Numbered from the stretch's first letter, positions 26,241-35,690 are shown. The stretch: DNA of 54,126 nucleotides from Desulfamplus magnetovallimortis (GCF_900170035.1 NZ_LT828548.1:1-54126), one strand, 5' to 3'. Notes: generated by a model not told the origin, from the letters alone. A program made the numbers and translations.

Positions 26241-27446
26241 GTGGGAAATATTTGTGTAGCTAAAAAATTTGGCAATATTACAGCAGATGCCGTTGTTGTG
26301 GGTGGAGGAATTGTTGGAACTTCAACTGCCTTTTGGCTTTCAAAGGCAGGCATGAAAGTTGTTTTGCTGGAGATGCGTGATGCTCTTTCATCCTTGACCA
26401 CAGCCGCAAGTGTGGAGTGTTTTCGTACCCAGTTCACTGAAAAATCAATGGCCGATCTTGCTCTTGAAAGTGTAGGCATGTTTGAAAATTTCGGTGAAGT
26501 TACCGGAATTCCGGATATTGATATTGGCATTACCCAGAGAGGATATCTATTTGTAACTGATAGTGCAGATATGATTCCTGATCTTGAAAAGGCAGTTGCC
26601 CGTTACCATGAGCTTGGGGTTAAGGACGCAGAGTTTCTTTCTGGTCAGGATCTTCATGGGCGGTTTCCTTTTCTTTCACCAGAATCCCTTGCAGCAACAT
26701 ACAATCAAAAGGATGGATGGCTTTCAACACATGAGGCAACCTATGGTTTTGCAAAGGGGAGTGCAAATGCAGATTTCTACACAAAAACAAAGGTGACAGA
26801 TATCGTTGTTGATGCACAAGGTGTTTCCCTTGTTGAAACGGATATGGGCAATATTCATACAAGGCTTGTGGTCAACTGTGCAGGACCCTTTGCAGGAAAT
26901 ATAGGCAGGATGGCAGGTCTTGAGATGCCATTAAGAACTGTTAGACGCCAGAAGTGCTATATCAAGGTTGATCCGGCACTTCTTCCGGAAAAAGCTCCGT
27001 TTATGGTGGATCTATTGAACCATTCATACTGGCGACCTGAAGCCGGTGGTCTTTTGTGTGCCTGGGTTGATCCTGATGAGCCTGATAGCGAACCCCGTGA
27101 AGATCTGCCAACGGATTGGGATTTTGCAGCAGAATCTATTCACAGGGTATCAAGACTCAATCCCTTTTTTGAAACAGTTGCAGATAAAATTGTGGCATCT
27201 GATATTGATGTTTCTGCAGGCATGTATGTTTACACTCCGGATGACAAGCCTGTTATCGGCCCTTCCGGTGAAGTTGAAGGTCTGCATCTAAATTGTGGTT
27301 ACTGGTGTGGTGTGATGATGTCTCCAGGAGCTGGAAAACGGGTGGCAGATATTGCTACAGGCAAAATGGATAACAGTGATAATCCTCTTCGCTATTCCCG
27401 TTTTGCAGAAGGAGTGGTTGAAAAGGGTGCTACATTTCTGAAATAA
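26241..27446 (+). CDS. FAD-dependent amino-acid oxidase/dehydrogenase (DAO family, sarcosine oxidase beta-like)
   Basis: 401 residues from a GTG with AAGGAG 7 nt upstream. The Rossmann FAD loop is AVVVGGGIVGTSTAFWLSKA (residues about 16-35) followed by VVLLE. The C-terminal part has the DAO signature TPDDKPVIGPSGEVEGL and NCGYWCGVMMSPGAGKRVAD. It resembles sarcosine-oxidase beta and glycine/D-amino-acid dehydrogenase subunits; the substrate is not deducible. No alpha/gamma/delta subunits or T-protein are adjacent, so it is probably a single-subunit enzyme. A 9-bp-stem hairpin lies downstream. Confidence 0.85.
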   Translation: MGNICVAKKFGNITADAVVVGGGIVGTSTAFWLSKAGMKVVLLEMRDALSSLTTAASVECFRTQFTEKSMADLALESVGMFENFGEVTGIPDIDIGITQRGYLFVTDSADMIPDLEKAVARYHELGVKDAEFLSGQDLHGRFPFLSPESLAATYNQKDGWLSTHEATYGFAKGSANADFYTKTKVTDIVVDAQGVSLVETDMGNIHTRLVVNCAGPFAGNIGRMAGLEMPLRTVRRQKCYIKVDPALLPEKAPFMVDLLNHSYWRPEAGGLLCAWVDPDEPDSEPREDLPTDWDFAAESIHRVSRLNPFFETVADKIVASDIDVSAGMYVYTPDDKPVIGPSGEVEGLHLNCGYWCGVMMSPGAGKRVADIATGKMDNSDNPLRYSRFAEGVVEKGATFLK

Positions 27447-27579
27447 GAACTATAGCTTTAAAGAAAAATATTATCTTTTTTGGTAATAAAATTGATACAG
27501 ATAACAGATATTTAGGCTTTCCCATTATCGATTTAATTATCTGGAATACTATATTTGTCTGTAGTGCCCCAGATCAGTG

Positions 27580-27615
27580 GATGACTCTCTGGAAATACTT
27601 TTCGGCAGAGTCATC
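27580..27615 (+). terminator. Probable terminator hairpin after the FAD oxidoreductase gene
   Basis: GATGACTCT (27580-27588) and AGAGTCATC (27607-27615) form a perfect 9-bp stem with an 18-nt loop, followed by ATTTTATC. It lies between convergent genes (FAD oxidoreductase and lysR) and could serve both strands. Confidence 0.55.
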
Positions 27616-27666
27616 ATTTTATCAAATCAAGGGATTTGGGATACCACCCTCTCTTTGATATGTTCA

Positions 27667-28563
27667 TCAGTTTTTTATGAAATCTATAAACAGCTTCACA
27701 AGAGGTGATAATGTTCGTTTTCTGTGTGTTGTAAGATAGAAATGTCGCTTGAGGTTCACACCCTTTATTGAAAAACTTTTTAGCTTTCCAGCTTCAAGAT
27801 ACTCCTGAACAGCAATTTGTGAAACAATGGAGATACCGGCATTTTTTAATATTCCCTGGATAACGGATGCATTACTGCCAAGACGACTCCTTATTACAAG
27901 CTGATCAATATTGAAGCCTGCATCAGCCATTGCCTTTGAGATGGAATCCCATGTTCCTGAGCCTTTTTCCCTTCCGATAAAAGGCTCTTTTAAAAGCATC
28001 TCAATCTCAATTTCTCTGTTTTCATTATTTGCCCATGGGTGGGATGCCGGAACCACAAGTTTCATTTCATCATCAATTAGTTTTTCCTGCTTTAAATAGA
28101 TATTATCAACCTTTGCACCCACAATTCCTGCTTCAACCTCTCCTTCAAGAATGGCATTTTTTATCTCCGAGGTATCTCCTGTTATGACGCACAGTGATAT
28201 ATCCGGATAATCGCGGCTGAATGCCCCTATGAAGTCAGGAATAATGTATGTTGCAGGAATACTGCTGCCCCCAAATGTAAGCTCTCCACGGGCATGTCCT
28301 AAAAAGGCACTCATGGCAGACTCGGTTTCATCTTTAAGCTGGAGAAGTTTTCTGGAGTAAGAGTAAAGAATCTCTCCTGCCTTTGTGGGCAGCGCTTCGC
28401 GTCCCATTCTGTCAACCAGACGGCATCCAAAGTGCTCCTCAAGTTCCTTTATATGGCTGCTCACCGTGGGCTGTGAGAGGAAAATTGCATCTCCTGCCCT
28501 TGAAAAACTCTTTTGATCAACAACATTGACAAATACCTTTAGTTGCCATAAATCCATTGCCAT
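27667..28563 (-). CDS. LysR-family regulator of the selenium-metabolism-associated type
   Basis: 298 residues. N-terminal winged helix-turn-helix MDLWQLKVFVNVVDQKSFSR with LSQPTVSSHIKELEEHFGCR, then an effector domain (GGSSIPATYIIPDFIG, EGEVEAGIVGAKV, VVPASHPWA). These segments match the LysR subgroup often found near selenium-metabolism genes in anaerobes; that link is family knowledge and no sel gene lies in this window. GGAGG lies 4 nt before the ATG. It is the last gene of the ntrY-ntrX-rsmD-coaD run, 51 nt after coaD. Confidence 0.82.
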   Translation of the reverse strand: MAMDLWQLKVFVNVVDQKSFSRAGDAIFLSQPTVSSHIKELEEHFGCRLVDRMGREALPTKAGEILYSYSRKLLQLKDETESAMSAFLGHARGELTFGGSSIPATYIIPDFIGAFSRDYPDISLCVITGDTSEIKNAILEGEVEAGIVGAKVDNIYLKQEKLIDDEMKLVVPASHPWANNENREIEIEMLLKEPFIGREKGSGTWDSISKAMADAGFNIDQLVIRSRLGSNASVIQGILKNAGISIVSQIAVQEYLEAGKLKSFSIKGVNLKRHFYLTTHRKRTLSPLVKLFIDFIKN

Positions 28564-28614
28564 CTGGCCTCCAATGAATACAAAAATGCTGAAATCGGAC
28601 TTCTTACGAGGGTA

Positions 28615-29115
28615 TCAACCATTAAGAAGCGGAAATTTTTCCTTCATCTTACACTTTACAGGGTGTGGAACCATTCCTGTAATATCTCCTCCAAAAGTGG
28701 CAACTTCCTTTATTATGGAAGAGCTTGTAAATATCCATCTTAGACCTGTCATAAGAAAGATGGTCTGGACATCTCTACTCAGTTTGCGGTTCATCAAGGT
28801 CATCTGGAACTCATTTTCAAAATCGGAAATAGCTCTCATACCCCTTACTATGGCTGTGGCGTTTTTTTGCCTGGCATAATCCACAAGAAGTCCTTCAAAT
28901 GAATCGACAAGGATAGAGTTGTTATTGGGAAAGGTTTGTCTTATCAGATCAAGGCGCTCATCTACTGAAAAAAGGGCTTTTTTGGTGGGATTATATAGAA
29001 CCGCCACAATTACCTTGTCAAAGATTTTCATGGCCCGCTCAATGACATCCACATGACCATTGGTTAAAGGATCAAATGACCCGGGATAGATTGCAATTCT
29101 TTCATTGTTTTCCAT
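28615..29115 (-). CDS. coaD: Pantetheine-phosphate adenylyltransferase (phosphopantetheine adenylyltransferase)
   Basis: Fourth step of coenzyme A synthesis: 4'-phosphopantetheine plus ATP gives dephospho-CoA. 166 residues, normal length. IAIYPGSFDPLTNGHVDVIE carries the T/HxGH-type nucleotidyl-transferase motif, with VDERLDLIR, ATAIVRGMRAISDFENEFQM and the C-terminal ISSS-like TSSSIIKEVA. Directly after rsmD (13 nt), the common rsmD-coaD pair. Confidence 0.96.
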   Translation of the reverse strand: MENNERIAIYPGSFDPLTNGHVDVIERAMKIFDKVIVAVLYNPTKKALFSVDERLDLIRQTFPNNNSILVDSFEGLLVDYARQKNATAIVRGMRAISDFENEFQMTLMNRKLSRDVQTIFLMTGLRWIFTSSSIIKEVATFGGDITGMVPHPVKCKMKEKFPLLNG

Positions 29116-29128
29116 AATGATTTTTCCT

Positions 29129-29695
29129 TCAGATACCTGACTGTTCCACAGGCGTTAAAAAAGAGACAACTGTTTTTCCATATTTTCTCTGGTCATAAAG
29201 CTTAACCCTTTCAAGCTCCCCTGGAATCGGTTCTCCTGGTGCATGTTCAATAATGATAACAGCGTCTGAAGCAAGGGTGTCAAGCAGGGTATTATTGTCA
29301 AGGGTGGCGGAGACAAAGCCCTTGTTATAGGGGGGATCCATGAAAAGCAGATTAAACTTTTCTGAAGTCAACTGGTATGGCAAGGAGGCTTTTGACAGAT
29401 CACATGTTATAATTGTGGATTGGCTTGTCATTTTGCATAGCTCAGTATTTTGTCTGATAATGCGGCAAGATTGTCTTGAAACATCTGCAAAAATTGCTGA
29501 TCGTGCTCCCCGGCTTAAGCTCTCAATTCCCAAAGCTCCGGTTCCGGCAAAAAGATCCAGAACAGAAGCCCCTTTAACCATCTCTCCAAGGATATTAAAA
29601 ACAGATTCCCTGACCCTGTCTGATGTGGGCCTTATGGAGTTGTTTCCCGGGGATATAAGTTTTCTGCCCCGACATGTTCCGCTTATAATTCTCAT
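29129..29695 (-). CDS. rsmD: 16S rRNA (guanine(966)-N(2))-methyltransferase
   Basis: 188 residues. Starts MRIISGTCRGRKL with the substrate-side RPTSDRVRESVFNIL, SAM-binding VLDLFAGTGALGIESLSRGA, and the N6/N2-methylase catalytic motif FMDPPYNKG. It methylates G966 of 16S rRNA in the assembling small subunit. Upstream is ntrX (120-nt gap), downstream coaD. Confidence 0.95.
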   Translation of the reverse strand: MRIISGTCRGRKLISPGNNSIRPTSDRVRESVFNILGEMVKGASVLDLFAGTGALGIESLSRGARSAIFADVSRQSCRIIRQNTELCKMTSQSTIITCDLSKASLPYQLTSEKFNLLFMDPPYNKGFVSATLDNNTLLDTLASDAVIIIEHAPGEPIPGELERVKLYDQRKYGKTVVSFLTPVEQSGI

Positions 29696-29814
29696 CTTTT
29701 GTGTTGCTTTTATAGTTTAATGGTTTGTAATTTTATCGAGAAAATGACTATCATTTTTATATTTGGGGATGATTGATGCGTAATCAGTCATGTCCGTTTA
29801 GGAGTCCATCATGT

Positions 29815-31188
29815 TTACCCGTTGTTGTCATTGTTGCCTATGAGAGCAGATATGTAAAATGGTGCGACTCCGGTGATCTTTGCAGCAGCTTCAATATCTC
29901 CGTCTGCATGATGAACTTTCTGTTTGAGAAACTCCTTTTCAAAGGCTTTCCTTGCATCTTCAAGTTTTTCAATTGCAAATAACGCCCGTCTTTCAGGAAG
30001 CTCTCTTTGTCTGGGCTCATCAGCAATTTTGTTATAGGGTTCCGGTATATCCTTGCAGCTTATGGTCTCTTCAGTTACCATGATACATAACCTTTCCACA
30101 AGGTTTTTAAGCTCCCTGACATTACCTGGCCAGTCATGTTTTTTTAGAAGTTCAAGTGCATCATGGGTTATTTCCTTTTCATTTTCCTTATTCTCCTTTG
30201 CACATGCTGCAAGAAAAATTTTTACAAGAATGGGAATATCCTCAAGACGATCCCTTAAGGGCGGCACTTCAACAGGTATTACATTTAGCCTGTAATAGAG
30301 GTCTTCTCTGAATCTCCCATGTTTGATTTCATGGACAAGGTTTTTGTTGGTTGCTGTAATGAGTCGGACATCAACATGTATGGTACGTCCACCACCCACC
30401 CGTTGAAAAGTGCTTGATTCAATTGTCCTTAAAATTTTTGCCTGGGTTTTGAGGTTCATGTCTCCGATTTCGTCAAGAAAGAGCGTTCCACCTGATGCAA
30501 GCTCGAATTTGCCCCTGTTTTTTGCATGTGCTTCAGGAAATGCTCCCCGTTCATGGCCAAAAAGTTCACTGTCAATGTGTTCTTCAGGAATGGCAGCACA
30601 GTTTACAATAATAAAAGGCTCTTCCGGTCTTTTGCTGAGTTGATGAAGTGTCCTGGCCACAAGCTCCTTTCCGGTTCCGTTTTCTCCTGTGATCAGAACC
30701 GGTGCATCAGATGGTGCAGCATTCATGATTTTAAGGTTGAGCGCCTGAACCGCAGAACTCTGGCCGTTGATGGAGTGTTTCTCAATGGCTTTTTTTCTCA
30801 GATAACGGTTCTCTTCTTCAAGTTTCCGGAAATTCAGGGCATTGTTGATGGTTACAATAACCCTGTCAATGGACAGGGGTTTTTCCAGAAAATCGAACGC
30901 TCCGGATCGGGTGGCATCAACAGCCGCTTCAATGGTTCCATGACCTGTTATCATCACCACCGGAAGATTGGGAAAGTTGTTCTTGATCTCCTTGAGGGTC
31001 TCAATACCATCAATGCCGGGCATCCAGATATCAAGAAGAATTATATCCGGCGAGTGCTGTTCAACCATTTTAAGGGCTTCATATCCATTAAATGCATGAA
31101 ACACCTCAAATCCTTCATCTGATAAAATGCCCTCAAGGGACTCTATTATGGATTCGTTATCATCAACTATCAATATTGCCGGAAACAT
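29815..31188 (-). CDS. ntrX: Sigma-54-dependent response regulator, NtrX-type
   Basis: 458 residues from ATG 31188 (AGAGG 6 nt upstream); the longer open frame is not needed. Receiver domain [17 protein letters not shown] with phospho-Asp in [15 protein letters not shown]+ domain with Walker [11 protein letters not shown], the sigma-54 contact loop written [13 protein letters not shown] (canonical GAFTGA is GAFPEA here) and Walker [11 protein letters not shown]; a short Fis-like HTH ([20 protein letters not shown]). It partners the NtrY-like kinase encoded just upstream. The changed GAFTGA loop is noteworthy, since mutations there usually affect sigma-54 remodelling. Confidence 0.88.
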   Translation of the reverse strand: MFPAILIVDDNESIIESLEGILSDEGFEVFHAFNGYEALKMVEQHSPDIILLDIWMPGIDGIETLKEIKNNFPNLPVVMITGHGTIEAAVDATRSGAFDFLEKPLSIDRVIVTINNALNFRKLEEENRYLRKKAIEKHSINGQSSAVQALNLKIMNAAPSDAPVLITGENGTGKELVARTLHQLSKRPEEPFIIVNCAAIPEEHIDSELFGHERGAFPEAHAKNRGKFELASGGTLFLDEIGDMNLKTQAKILRTIESSTFQRVGGGRTIHVDVRLITATNKNLVHEIKHGRFREDLYYRLNVIPVEVPPLRDRLEDIPILVKIFLAACAKENKENEKEITHDALELLKKHDWPGNVRELKNLVERLCIMVTEETISCKDIPEPYNKIADEPRQRELPERRALFAIEKLEDARKAFEKEFLKQKVHHADGDIEAAAKITGVAPFYISALIGNNDNNG

Positions 31189-31221
31189 ATGAACCTCTTT
31201 GTATTGGTTTGGCAAGTTTTT

Positions 31222-31310
31222 TATTATTAGAAAGTCTCCATAACTGCTTGTTTTTAAAATGACTTTCAATTCTCAGATTATGGTGGGTATCTGCCATGTG
31301 CGTTAATAAT
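31222..31310 (+). repeat. Family 3 repeat in the ntrY-ntrX gap
   Basis: TTATTAGAAAGTCTCCATAA, CTGCTTGTTTTTAAAATGAC, TTTCAATTCTCAGATTATGG, TGGGTATCTGCCATGTGCGT. It follows the same order as the 80-bp units at 34621-34780 (GAAAGTCTC..GACTTTCA, then a GGCGGTnATCnGCC-like part). It separates ntrY from ntrX and could affect their expression ratio. Confidence 0.5.
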
Positions 31311-31369
31311 GAATCTGTTGTAGTGATGTGCCTCTTTTTAGAACAGCCCGCAGTTGAGTGGTACCGCTT

Positions 31370-33604
31370 TCAGCTTTCCACAGGTAGTTCTATGATAAAT
31401 TTTGCGCCTGCCGGTTTATTGTCCTGCACCCGTATCATCCCTTTGTGACCGGTTATGATGGAGTTTACAATGGCAAGTCCCAGTCCCATACCGGATTTTT
31501 TTGTGGAAAAATAGGGTTCAAAAAGTTTTGTCTTTTCAGAATCGGGAATTCCTTTGCCATTATCAGCAACTTCAATGCGGATAAGCTGGTGTAAGGTATC
31601 GTATGAGATATCAATTGTGATGATCCCCTTTTTGTTTACAGCAGCCACAGCATTGTCAAGAAGGTTTATGAAAGCCTGCTTCATCTGTTGGCGGTCAAGC
31701 TGCATTTCAGGAAGATCAGCAGGCCTTTGTGAGAAACGGATATCAACTGATTCAAGGCCATCCTGGTAAAGGGCGATGCTCTCCTTTGCAATTTTTTCTA
31801 TTCTGCATGGCAGAAGGCGCGTATCCGGAAATTTTGCAAATGTTGAAAATTCGTTTACAAGATTTCTAATAAGATCAACATGTTCCACAATTGTCTGGGT
31901 ACATTGGTCAAAGACCTCTTCTTGAACTATTCCTGAATATTTACGCTTCAGCCTTTGGGCAGACAGCTTTATGGGAGTCAGCGGATTTTTAACCTCATGG
32001 GCAATCCGTCTTGCAACCTCCCTCCATGCAACCATTCTCTGGGCCTTTTCAATCTCAGTCATGTCATCAAAGACCATTACTGTTCCCACATTCTCTCCTC
32101 TGTCGTTTTTAAGGGCATTGAAGTGGGTTGAAAAATATCTTGGAGTACCTCCAATGGATACAGTCAGTGGAAATTCCACACTGGTAAGTTTTGCAGGAAG
32201 CTCCTTTGATATCTTTTCTGCAAGTTTCAGGTGTTCTCCCTTGAGAACCTTTAAGTAGTGGTTCCCCAGAATTTCAGAAGCACTTATATAAAGAAGGGTT
32301 TCAGCAGCTTTGTTGATGGTTGTGATAACCCCTGATTTATCCACGGAAATGACACCTGCCGAGATATTTTTAAGGACAATCTCCATATATTGGCGGCTCT
32401 CTTCTATTGCCCTGTTCTGCTGCTGCATCAACTCCCTTGATCTTGCAAGTTTTGCCCGTCCGGTTGCAAGTTCCCGTGTCATTGAGTTAAAAGATTCAAT
32501 TAATGTTGCGAGTTCATCATCAGCCTTGAAATCAATGGTGTAGCTTAAATCACCCTGGGTTACCCTCTGGGTACCCTCGGCAAACATCATGATGGGGATG
32601 GTTATGGATTTTGCAAGATAAAAACCAAACCATACAGCACAGAAAACCACTAAAAGCGCCACAATGGATAGAGCAATATAGTTTGATACTTCAACCGGCC
32701 TTTTAAGAAGAGTCAACTGCTGGTACTCCTCAACCCCCCTGGATATGGATGCAAGGGCTGTGGAAAGTTCCGGTGATATCATGGTTGTCATAACCAGAAA
32801 CCCCAGTGCATTGTCGGTTTTGGATGCAAAGGGAACAGATATAATGGTTCTTATCAATTCTCCGGTGGAACTCTCTTCGGTTATACTGCGAAAAGATTTT
32901 TCAAAGGGAATCTGCATAAGTTCGTCGCTTGTCAATGTACCGAAATTCTGTTTGTCAAGTTCAGAAGATATGGAGAGGGCAAAGCGCCTTGCATCCGTGG
33001 TATAAAATTCAACAGCATGGAGACCATATAAGTCCTGAAAACCTGAAAGATAGTCTGTCAAGGCAATGCTTTTGCTGTTATGCTCAATGGAGTCTTCAAT
33101 GTACAGGTTTTTCATTGATGCAATGTGTTCTGCTGCCTGTTTTCCAAAAAACAGATTTTTCTCTTCCATATGACGGTAGAGCTGGCGTCCCACTGACAAA
33201 GAGTTATCAAGGGTCTGCTCCACCGGCGCATTGAACCAGAAAGCAAGGCTTGCAGAGATAAAATGGATGGAGAAGAAAAATAGAACGCTTGTGGGTACAA
33301 GGGAGAGGGTTATAAAAGCTGCCACAAGCTTTGTCTTGAAGCGTGTACCAAGGATGTTGTTCTTTTTTTCGTAATAGAGTTTGGCAAGGTTTCTGAAGAC
33401 AAGAAGAATAAGTGCAAGAAGCAAAAGCAGATTGGTATTGATGAGAATGAACATCAAAACTGCATTGGAGATGGGGATGGCATTCCCAAGATCTGTTACT
33501 CTCATCTCGGCAATGGTCAAAAGAACCACAGCAACAAGGATGGCAACAATCAGGAAAATTTCCTTTTTGCGCTTTTTTTTCTCCAGTATCTGGTCAGAAA
33601 TCAT
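31370..33604 (-). CDS. ntrY: NtrY-type membrane sensor histidine kinase
   Basis: 744 residues from ATG 33604 (MISDQILEKKKRKK); the open frame goes 39 codons further, but that part translates a family 2 half-repeat. Several N-terminal transmembrane helices (IFLIVAILVAVVLLTIAEM; LLLLLALILLVF; LVAAFITLSLVPTSVLFFF), a periplasmic sensor region, another helix (about 320-345), HAMP, PAS, HisKA with AHEVKNPLTPIKLSAQRLK and HATPase_c (DNGKGIPDSEK, GMGLGLAIV). This order and the EVKNPLTPIKLSAQR box are typical of NtrY. No SD is evident before the start. It pairs with the downstream ntrX. Confidence 0.9.
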   Translation of the reverse strand: MISDQILEKKKRKKEIFLIVAILVAVVLLTIAEMRVTDLGNAIPISNAVLMFILINTNLLLLLALILLVFRNLAKLYYEKKNNILGTRFKTKLVAAFITLSLVPTSVLFFFSIHFISASLAFWFNAPVEQTLDNSLSVGRQLYRHMEEKNLFFGKQAAEHIASMKNLYIEDSIEHNSKSIALTDYLSGFQDLYGLHAVEFYTTDARRFALSISSELDKQNFGTLTSDELMQIPFEKSFRSITEESSTGELIRTIISVPFASKTDNALGFLVMTTMISPELSTALASISRGVEEYQQLTLLKRPVEVSNYIALSIVALLVVFCAVWFGFYLAKSITIPIMMFAEGTQRVTQGDLSYTIDFKADDELATLIESFNSMTRELATGRAKLARSRELMQQQNRAIEESRQYMEIVLKNISAGVISVDKSGVITTINKAAETLLYISASEILGNHYLKVLKGEHLKLAEKISKELPAKLTSVEFPLTVSIGGTPRYFSTHFNALKNDRGENVGTVMVFDDMTEIEKAQRMVAWREVARRIAHEVKNPLTPIKLSAQRLKRKYSGIVQEEVFDQCTQTIVEHVDLIRNLVNEFSTFAKFPDTRLLPCRIEKIAKESIALYQDGLESVDIRFSQRPADLPEMQLDRQQMKQAFINLLDNAVAAVNKKGIITIDISYDTLHQLIRIEVADNGKGIPDSEKTKLFEPYFSTKKSGMGLGLAIVNSIITGHKGMIRVQDNKPAGAKFIIELPVES

Positions 33605-33633
33605 AAGTGTAAACCGGTAAATGAAGTATGTCG
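33605..33633 (-). repeat. Left half of a family 2 element abutting the ntrY start
   Basis: On the minus strand GACATACTTCATTTACCGG TTTACACTT runs directly into the ntrY ATG. It matches the first 30 bp of the element at 35750. The right half is absent. Either a truncated insertion created the present leader of ntrY, or recombination removed the rest. Confidence 0.6.
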
Positions 33634-33653
33634 GGAAATATAATGAGTCAACA

Positions 33654-34325
33654 TTAGTAGATGATATTGACTTTATGCCAGTCTGTCTTGAAATTCCATA
33701 AAGAGATGAATAGCGAAACATATTGAAGATAGCGGGATTCTGTATTTCTGTTCATCTCTGCCTTGATTCTGATCTGATACTGTTCTCCTTTTTCCAGTCT
33801 TTCCAGAGGTAGAATGGCAAGGTTATATATATCACACATCATTGCTGTTGCCTGCTCCATGGAATCGGTGATAAATGGCCTGCTACTCTCCCATGGTCGG
33901 TTCAGGGTAAACTCCTGCTTCAGTGCATTATATTTCAGGGTGTTGAAAATCTCTTTCTCCACAACCTTCTGATCAAGCCAGGCATCGTTTTTTCGGTATA
34001 TGGATATGAAAAACGAGAAAGAAGCAGGAACACCCTTTAGAAGAGCCTCCTTTATTGTTTCTGTAAAGGCATCATCAACTGTGAAGTACAACACAAGATC
34101 GTCTCTTGTGTTGGCAACAAAGATATTTTTAAGTGTCACATGTCTTGCTGCAAGGGTTATGGATGGAATTAAAATTTCTGCAAGGATAAACAACAGGAAA
34201 AAAAAAAGGAAAAACCTCTTATTACATCTTAAATTTATTCTGGTTGGGTTTGTTTTGTCCATTGGGGAGTGTCTGGTGTTAATGATTTTGGAGGGCAAGA
34301 TTTTGAAGTTTAGATGTTCAGCCAT
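33654..34325 (-). CDS. DUF4390 domain protein with N-terminal signal or anchor
   Basis: 223 residues. After a basic N-terminus comes one hydrophobic segment (RFFLFFFLLFILAEILIPSI) ending in ITLAA-R, a plausible signal cleavage site. The rest matches DUF4390 (VANTRDDLVLYFTVDDAF, SFFISIYRKND). DUF4390 genes often precede ntrY, as here, so a role with the NtrY sensor at the periplasmic face is reasonable but unproven. Start at 34325 has GGAAAG 8 nt upstream; ATG 34262 is an alternative with a better-shaped signal peptide. Confidence 0.78.
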   Translation of the reverse strand: MAEHLNFKILPSKIINTRHSPMDKTNPTRINLRCNKRFFLFFFLLFILAEILIPSITLAARHVTLKNIFVANTRDDLVLYFTVDDAFTETIKEALLKGVPASFSFFISIYRKNDAWLDQKVVEKEIFNTLKYNALKQEFTLNRPWESSRPFITDSMEQATAMMCDIYNLAILPLERLEKGEQYQIRIKAEMNRNTESRYLQYVSLFISLWNFKTDWHKVNIIY

Positions 34326-34436
34326 ACTATAACTTTCCGAAAAAGTATTGTTTTATTATTTGGAAGCTCTCTGTAATATACTGATTTTAAAAGACTTTCG
34401 TGCTTTAATTTTGGTATTATCCGCTATGTGGTTATA

Positions 34437-34620
34437 CTCAAAATCGACATCTTATTGCTTTTTCAGAAGTTCTTGCATTTGTCTGAATCAGGATAACCAG
34501 GATAACCAGGATGGATAGGATGTTCAGGATAGATAATCCTGCTTTATCTTTGTTAATCTCGGGAATCCTGATACAGACACTGTTGACAAGGCTTACAAGA
34601 TCATAGGTGTCGAATTTGAG
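34437..34620 (-). mobile_element. Family 1 MITE-like element, copy 5 (reverse orientation)
   Basis: 184 bp, ends CTCAAAATCGACATC and GTCGAATTTGAG. Hexamers GTTATA (34431-34436) and TTTATA (34621-34626) match at 5 of 6 bases. The right flank is the first bases of a family 3 unit, so family 1 inserted at or into that repeat (target likely GTTATATGAAAG). Confidence 0.78.
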
Positions 34621-34820
34621 TTTATATGAAAGTCTCGGTAACATCCTGTTTTTAAAACGACTTTCATCTCTTCGATTGTGGCGGTCATCAGCCATGTTGG
34701 TTTATATGAAAGTCTCCGCAAGTGGCTGTTTTTATAAAGACTTTCAACCTTTCGATTGTGGCGGTAATCCGCCATGTACGTTATAAGAAAGTCCCCAGTA
34801 TTTTATGGTTTTTAAGGACT
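34621..34820 (+). repeat. Family 3 tandem array: two and a half 80-bp units
   Basis: Units at 34621-34700 and 34701-34780 share an exact 80-bp period: TTTATATGAAAGTCTC, about 12 variable bases, CTGTTTTTA, GACTTTCA, CTTTCGATTGTGGCGG, TnATCnGCCATGT. A third, partial unit (TTATAAGAAAGTCCCC, GGTTTTTAAGGACTT) runs into the 3' end of lpxC and supplies its last codons. Each unit holds the inverted pair GAAAGTC/GACTTTC and a GGCGGTnATCCGCC hairpin. Confidence 0.7.
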
Positions 34821-35690
34821 TGTTATTTCAACCGGCCTTGTTTCCCAAGCATCTTTCTGTTCAAGAAAGGTTTTTATGAATTTGTGATTGAGATCATGGC
34901 CTGACTTGTATGTCTGAATATGCCCCAGTATCGGCATACCAAGAAGTGCAAAATCTCCGAGGCAGTCAAGTAATTTATGCCTGACAAATTCATCAGGATA
35001 TCTTAAACCGGATTCGTTAAGAACTCTGTCATTATCAATTACCACAGCATTGTCAAGGCTTCCTCCCCTGCCAAGGTTGAACATTTGCAGATATTTAAGA
35101 TCCTGTATGAATCCAAAGGTTCTTGCATGGGAGATATCTTCATGAAAATTATCCTTTGAAAGATCAAACACAAGTTTTTGTGTTCCGATAACAGGATTTG
35201 TAAAGGATATTGAACATGTGATTCTGAATGTTGGATATGGCTCTACGGTTACGTATTTATCGTTATCTCTGATGGTAATGGGTTTAGTTGCAACGAAAAA
35301 CCATCTTGGCTTCTCCTGCTTTCTGCATCCGGCCTCCTTAAGCATTGCTGTAAAGTCCCTGGCGCTTCCATCCATTATCGGCATTTCATAACCGTCTATT
35401 TCCACAAGCGCATTGTCTATGGCAATGCCTGTAAATGCTGCCATTAGATGTTCAATGGTGGAGACAATGGCACCCTGACTGCCCAGCACCGTGGCAAGGC
35501 TTGTATCAACAACCATTTTAAAAAGAGCCGGAATATCAGGTGTGCCGGGAAGGTCAGTACGCCTGAAACGGATACCATGATTTTCAGGTGCAGGTTTTAT
35601 GGTAATAGATGTTTTTTTTCCCGAATGCACACCTATACCGGAGCATGAAACAGGCTTTTGCAATGTCTGTTGAGGATGGTATGCTAACAC
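34812..35690 (-). CDS. lpxC: UDP-3-O-acyl-N-acetylglucosamine deacetylase
   Basis: First committed step of lipid A synthesis, Zn-dependent. 292 residues from GTG 35690, chosen because family proteins begin about 10 residues before the TL.K.....G.G.HSG motif (TLQKPVSCSGIGVHSGKK); the open frame continues 35 codons upstream, but its first 19 residues translate a family 2 element. Zinc ligands are visible: His in TIEHLMAA, then HKLLDCLGD (His and Asp), and GHDLNHKF contains the catalytic His. It shows the organism makes an LPS-type outer membrane. GGGAG lies 12 nt before the GTG. Confidence 0.93.
   Translation of the reverse strand: MLAYHPQQTLQKPVSCSGIGVHSGKKTSITIKPAPENHGIRFRRTDLPGTPDIPALFKMVVDTSLATVLGSQGAIVSTIEHLMAAFTGIAIDNALVEIDGYEMPIMDGSARDFTAMLKEAGCRKQEKPRWFFVATKPITIRDNDKYVTVEPYPTFRITCSISFTNPVIGTQKLVFDLSKDNFHEDISHARTFGFIQDLKYLQMFNLGRGGSLDNAVVIDNDRVLNESGLRYPDEFVRHKLLDCLGDFALLGMPILGHIQTYKSGHDLNHKFIKTFLEQKDAWETRPVEITSP

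Noticed and set aside
28640-28665. CTTCATCTTACACTTTAC in the coaD 3' end as a family 2 remnant
   Set aside because: Only short words match, and it encodes the normal CoaD C-terminus at normal length.
33605-33721. Longer N-terminus for NtrY
   Set aside because: It contains a family 2 half-repeat and runs into the downstream end of the DUF4390 gene.
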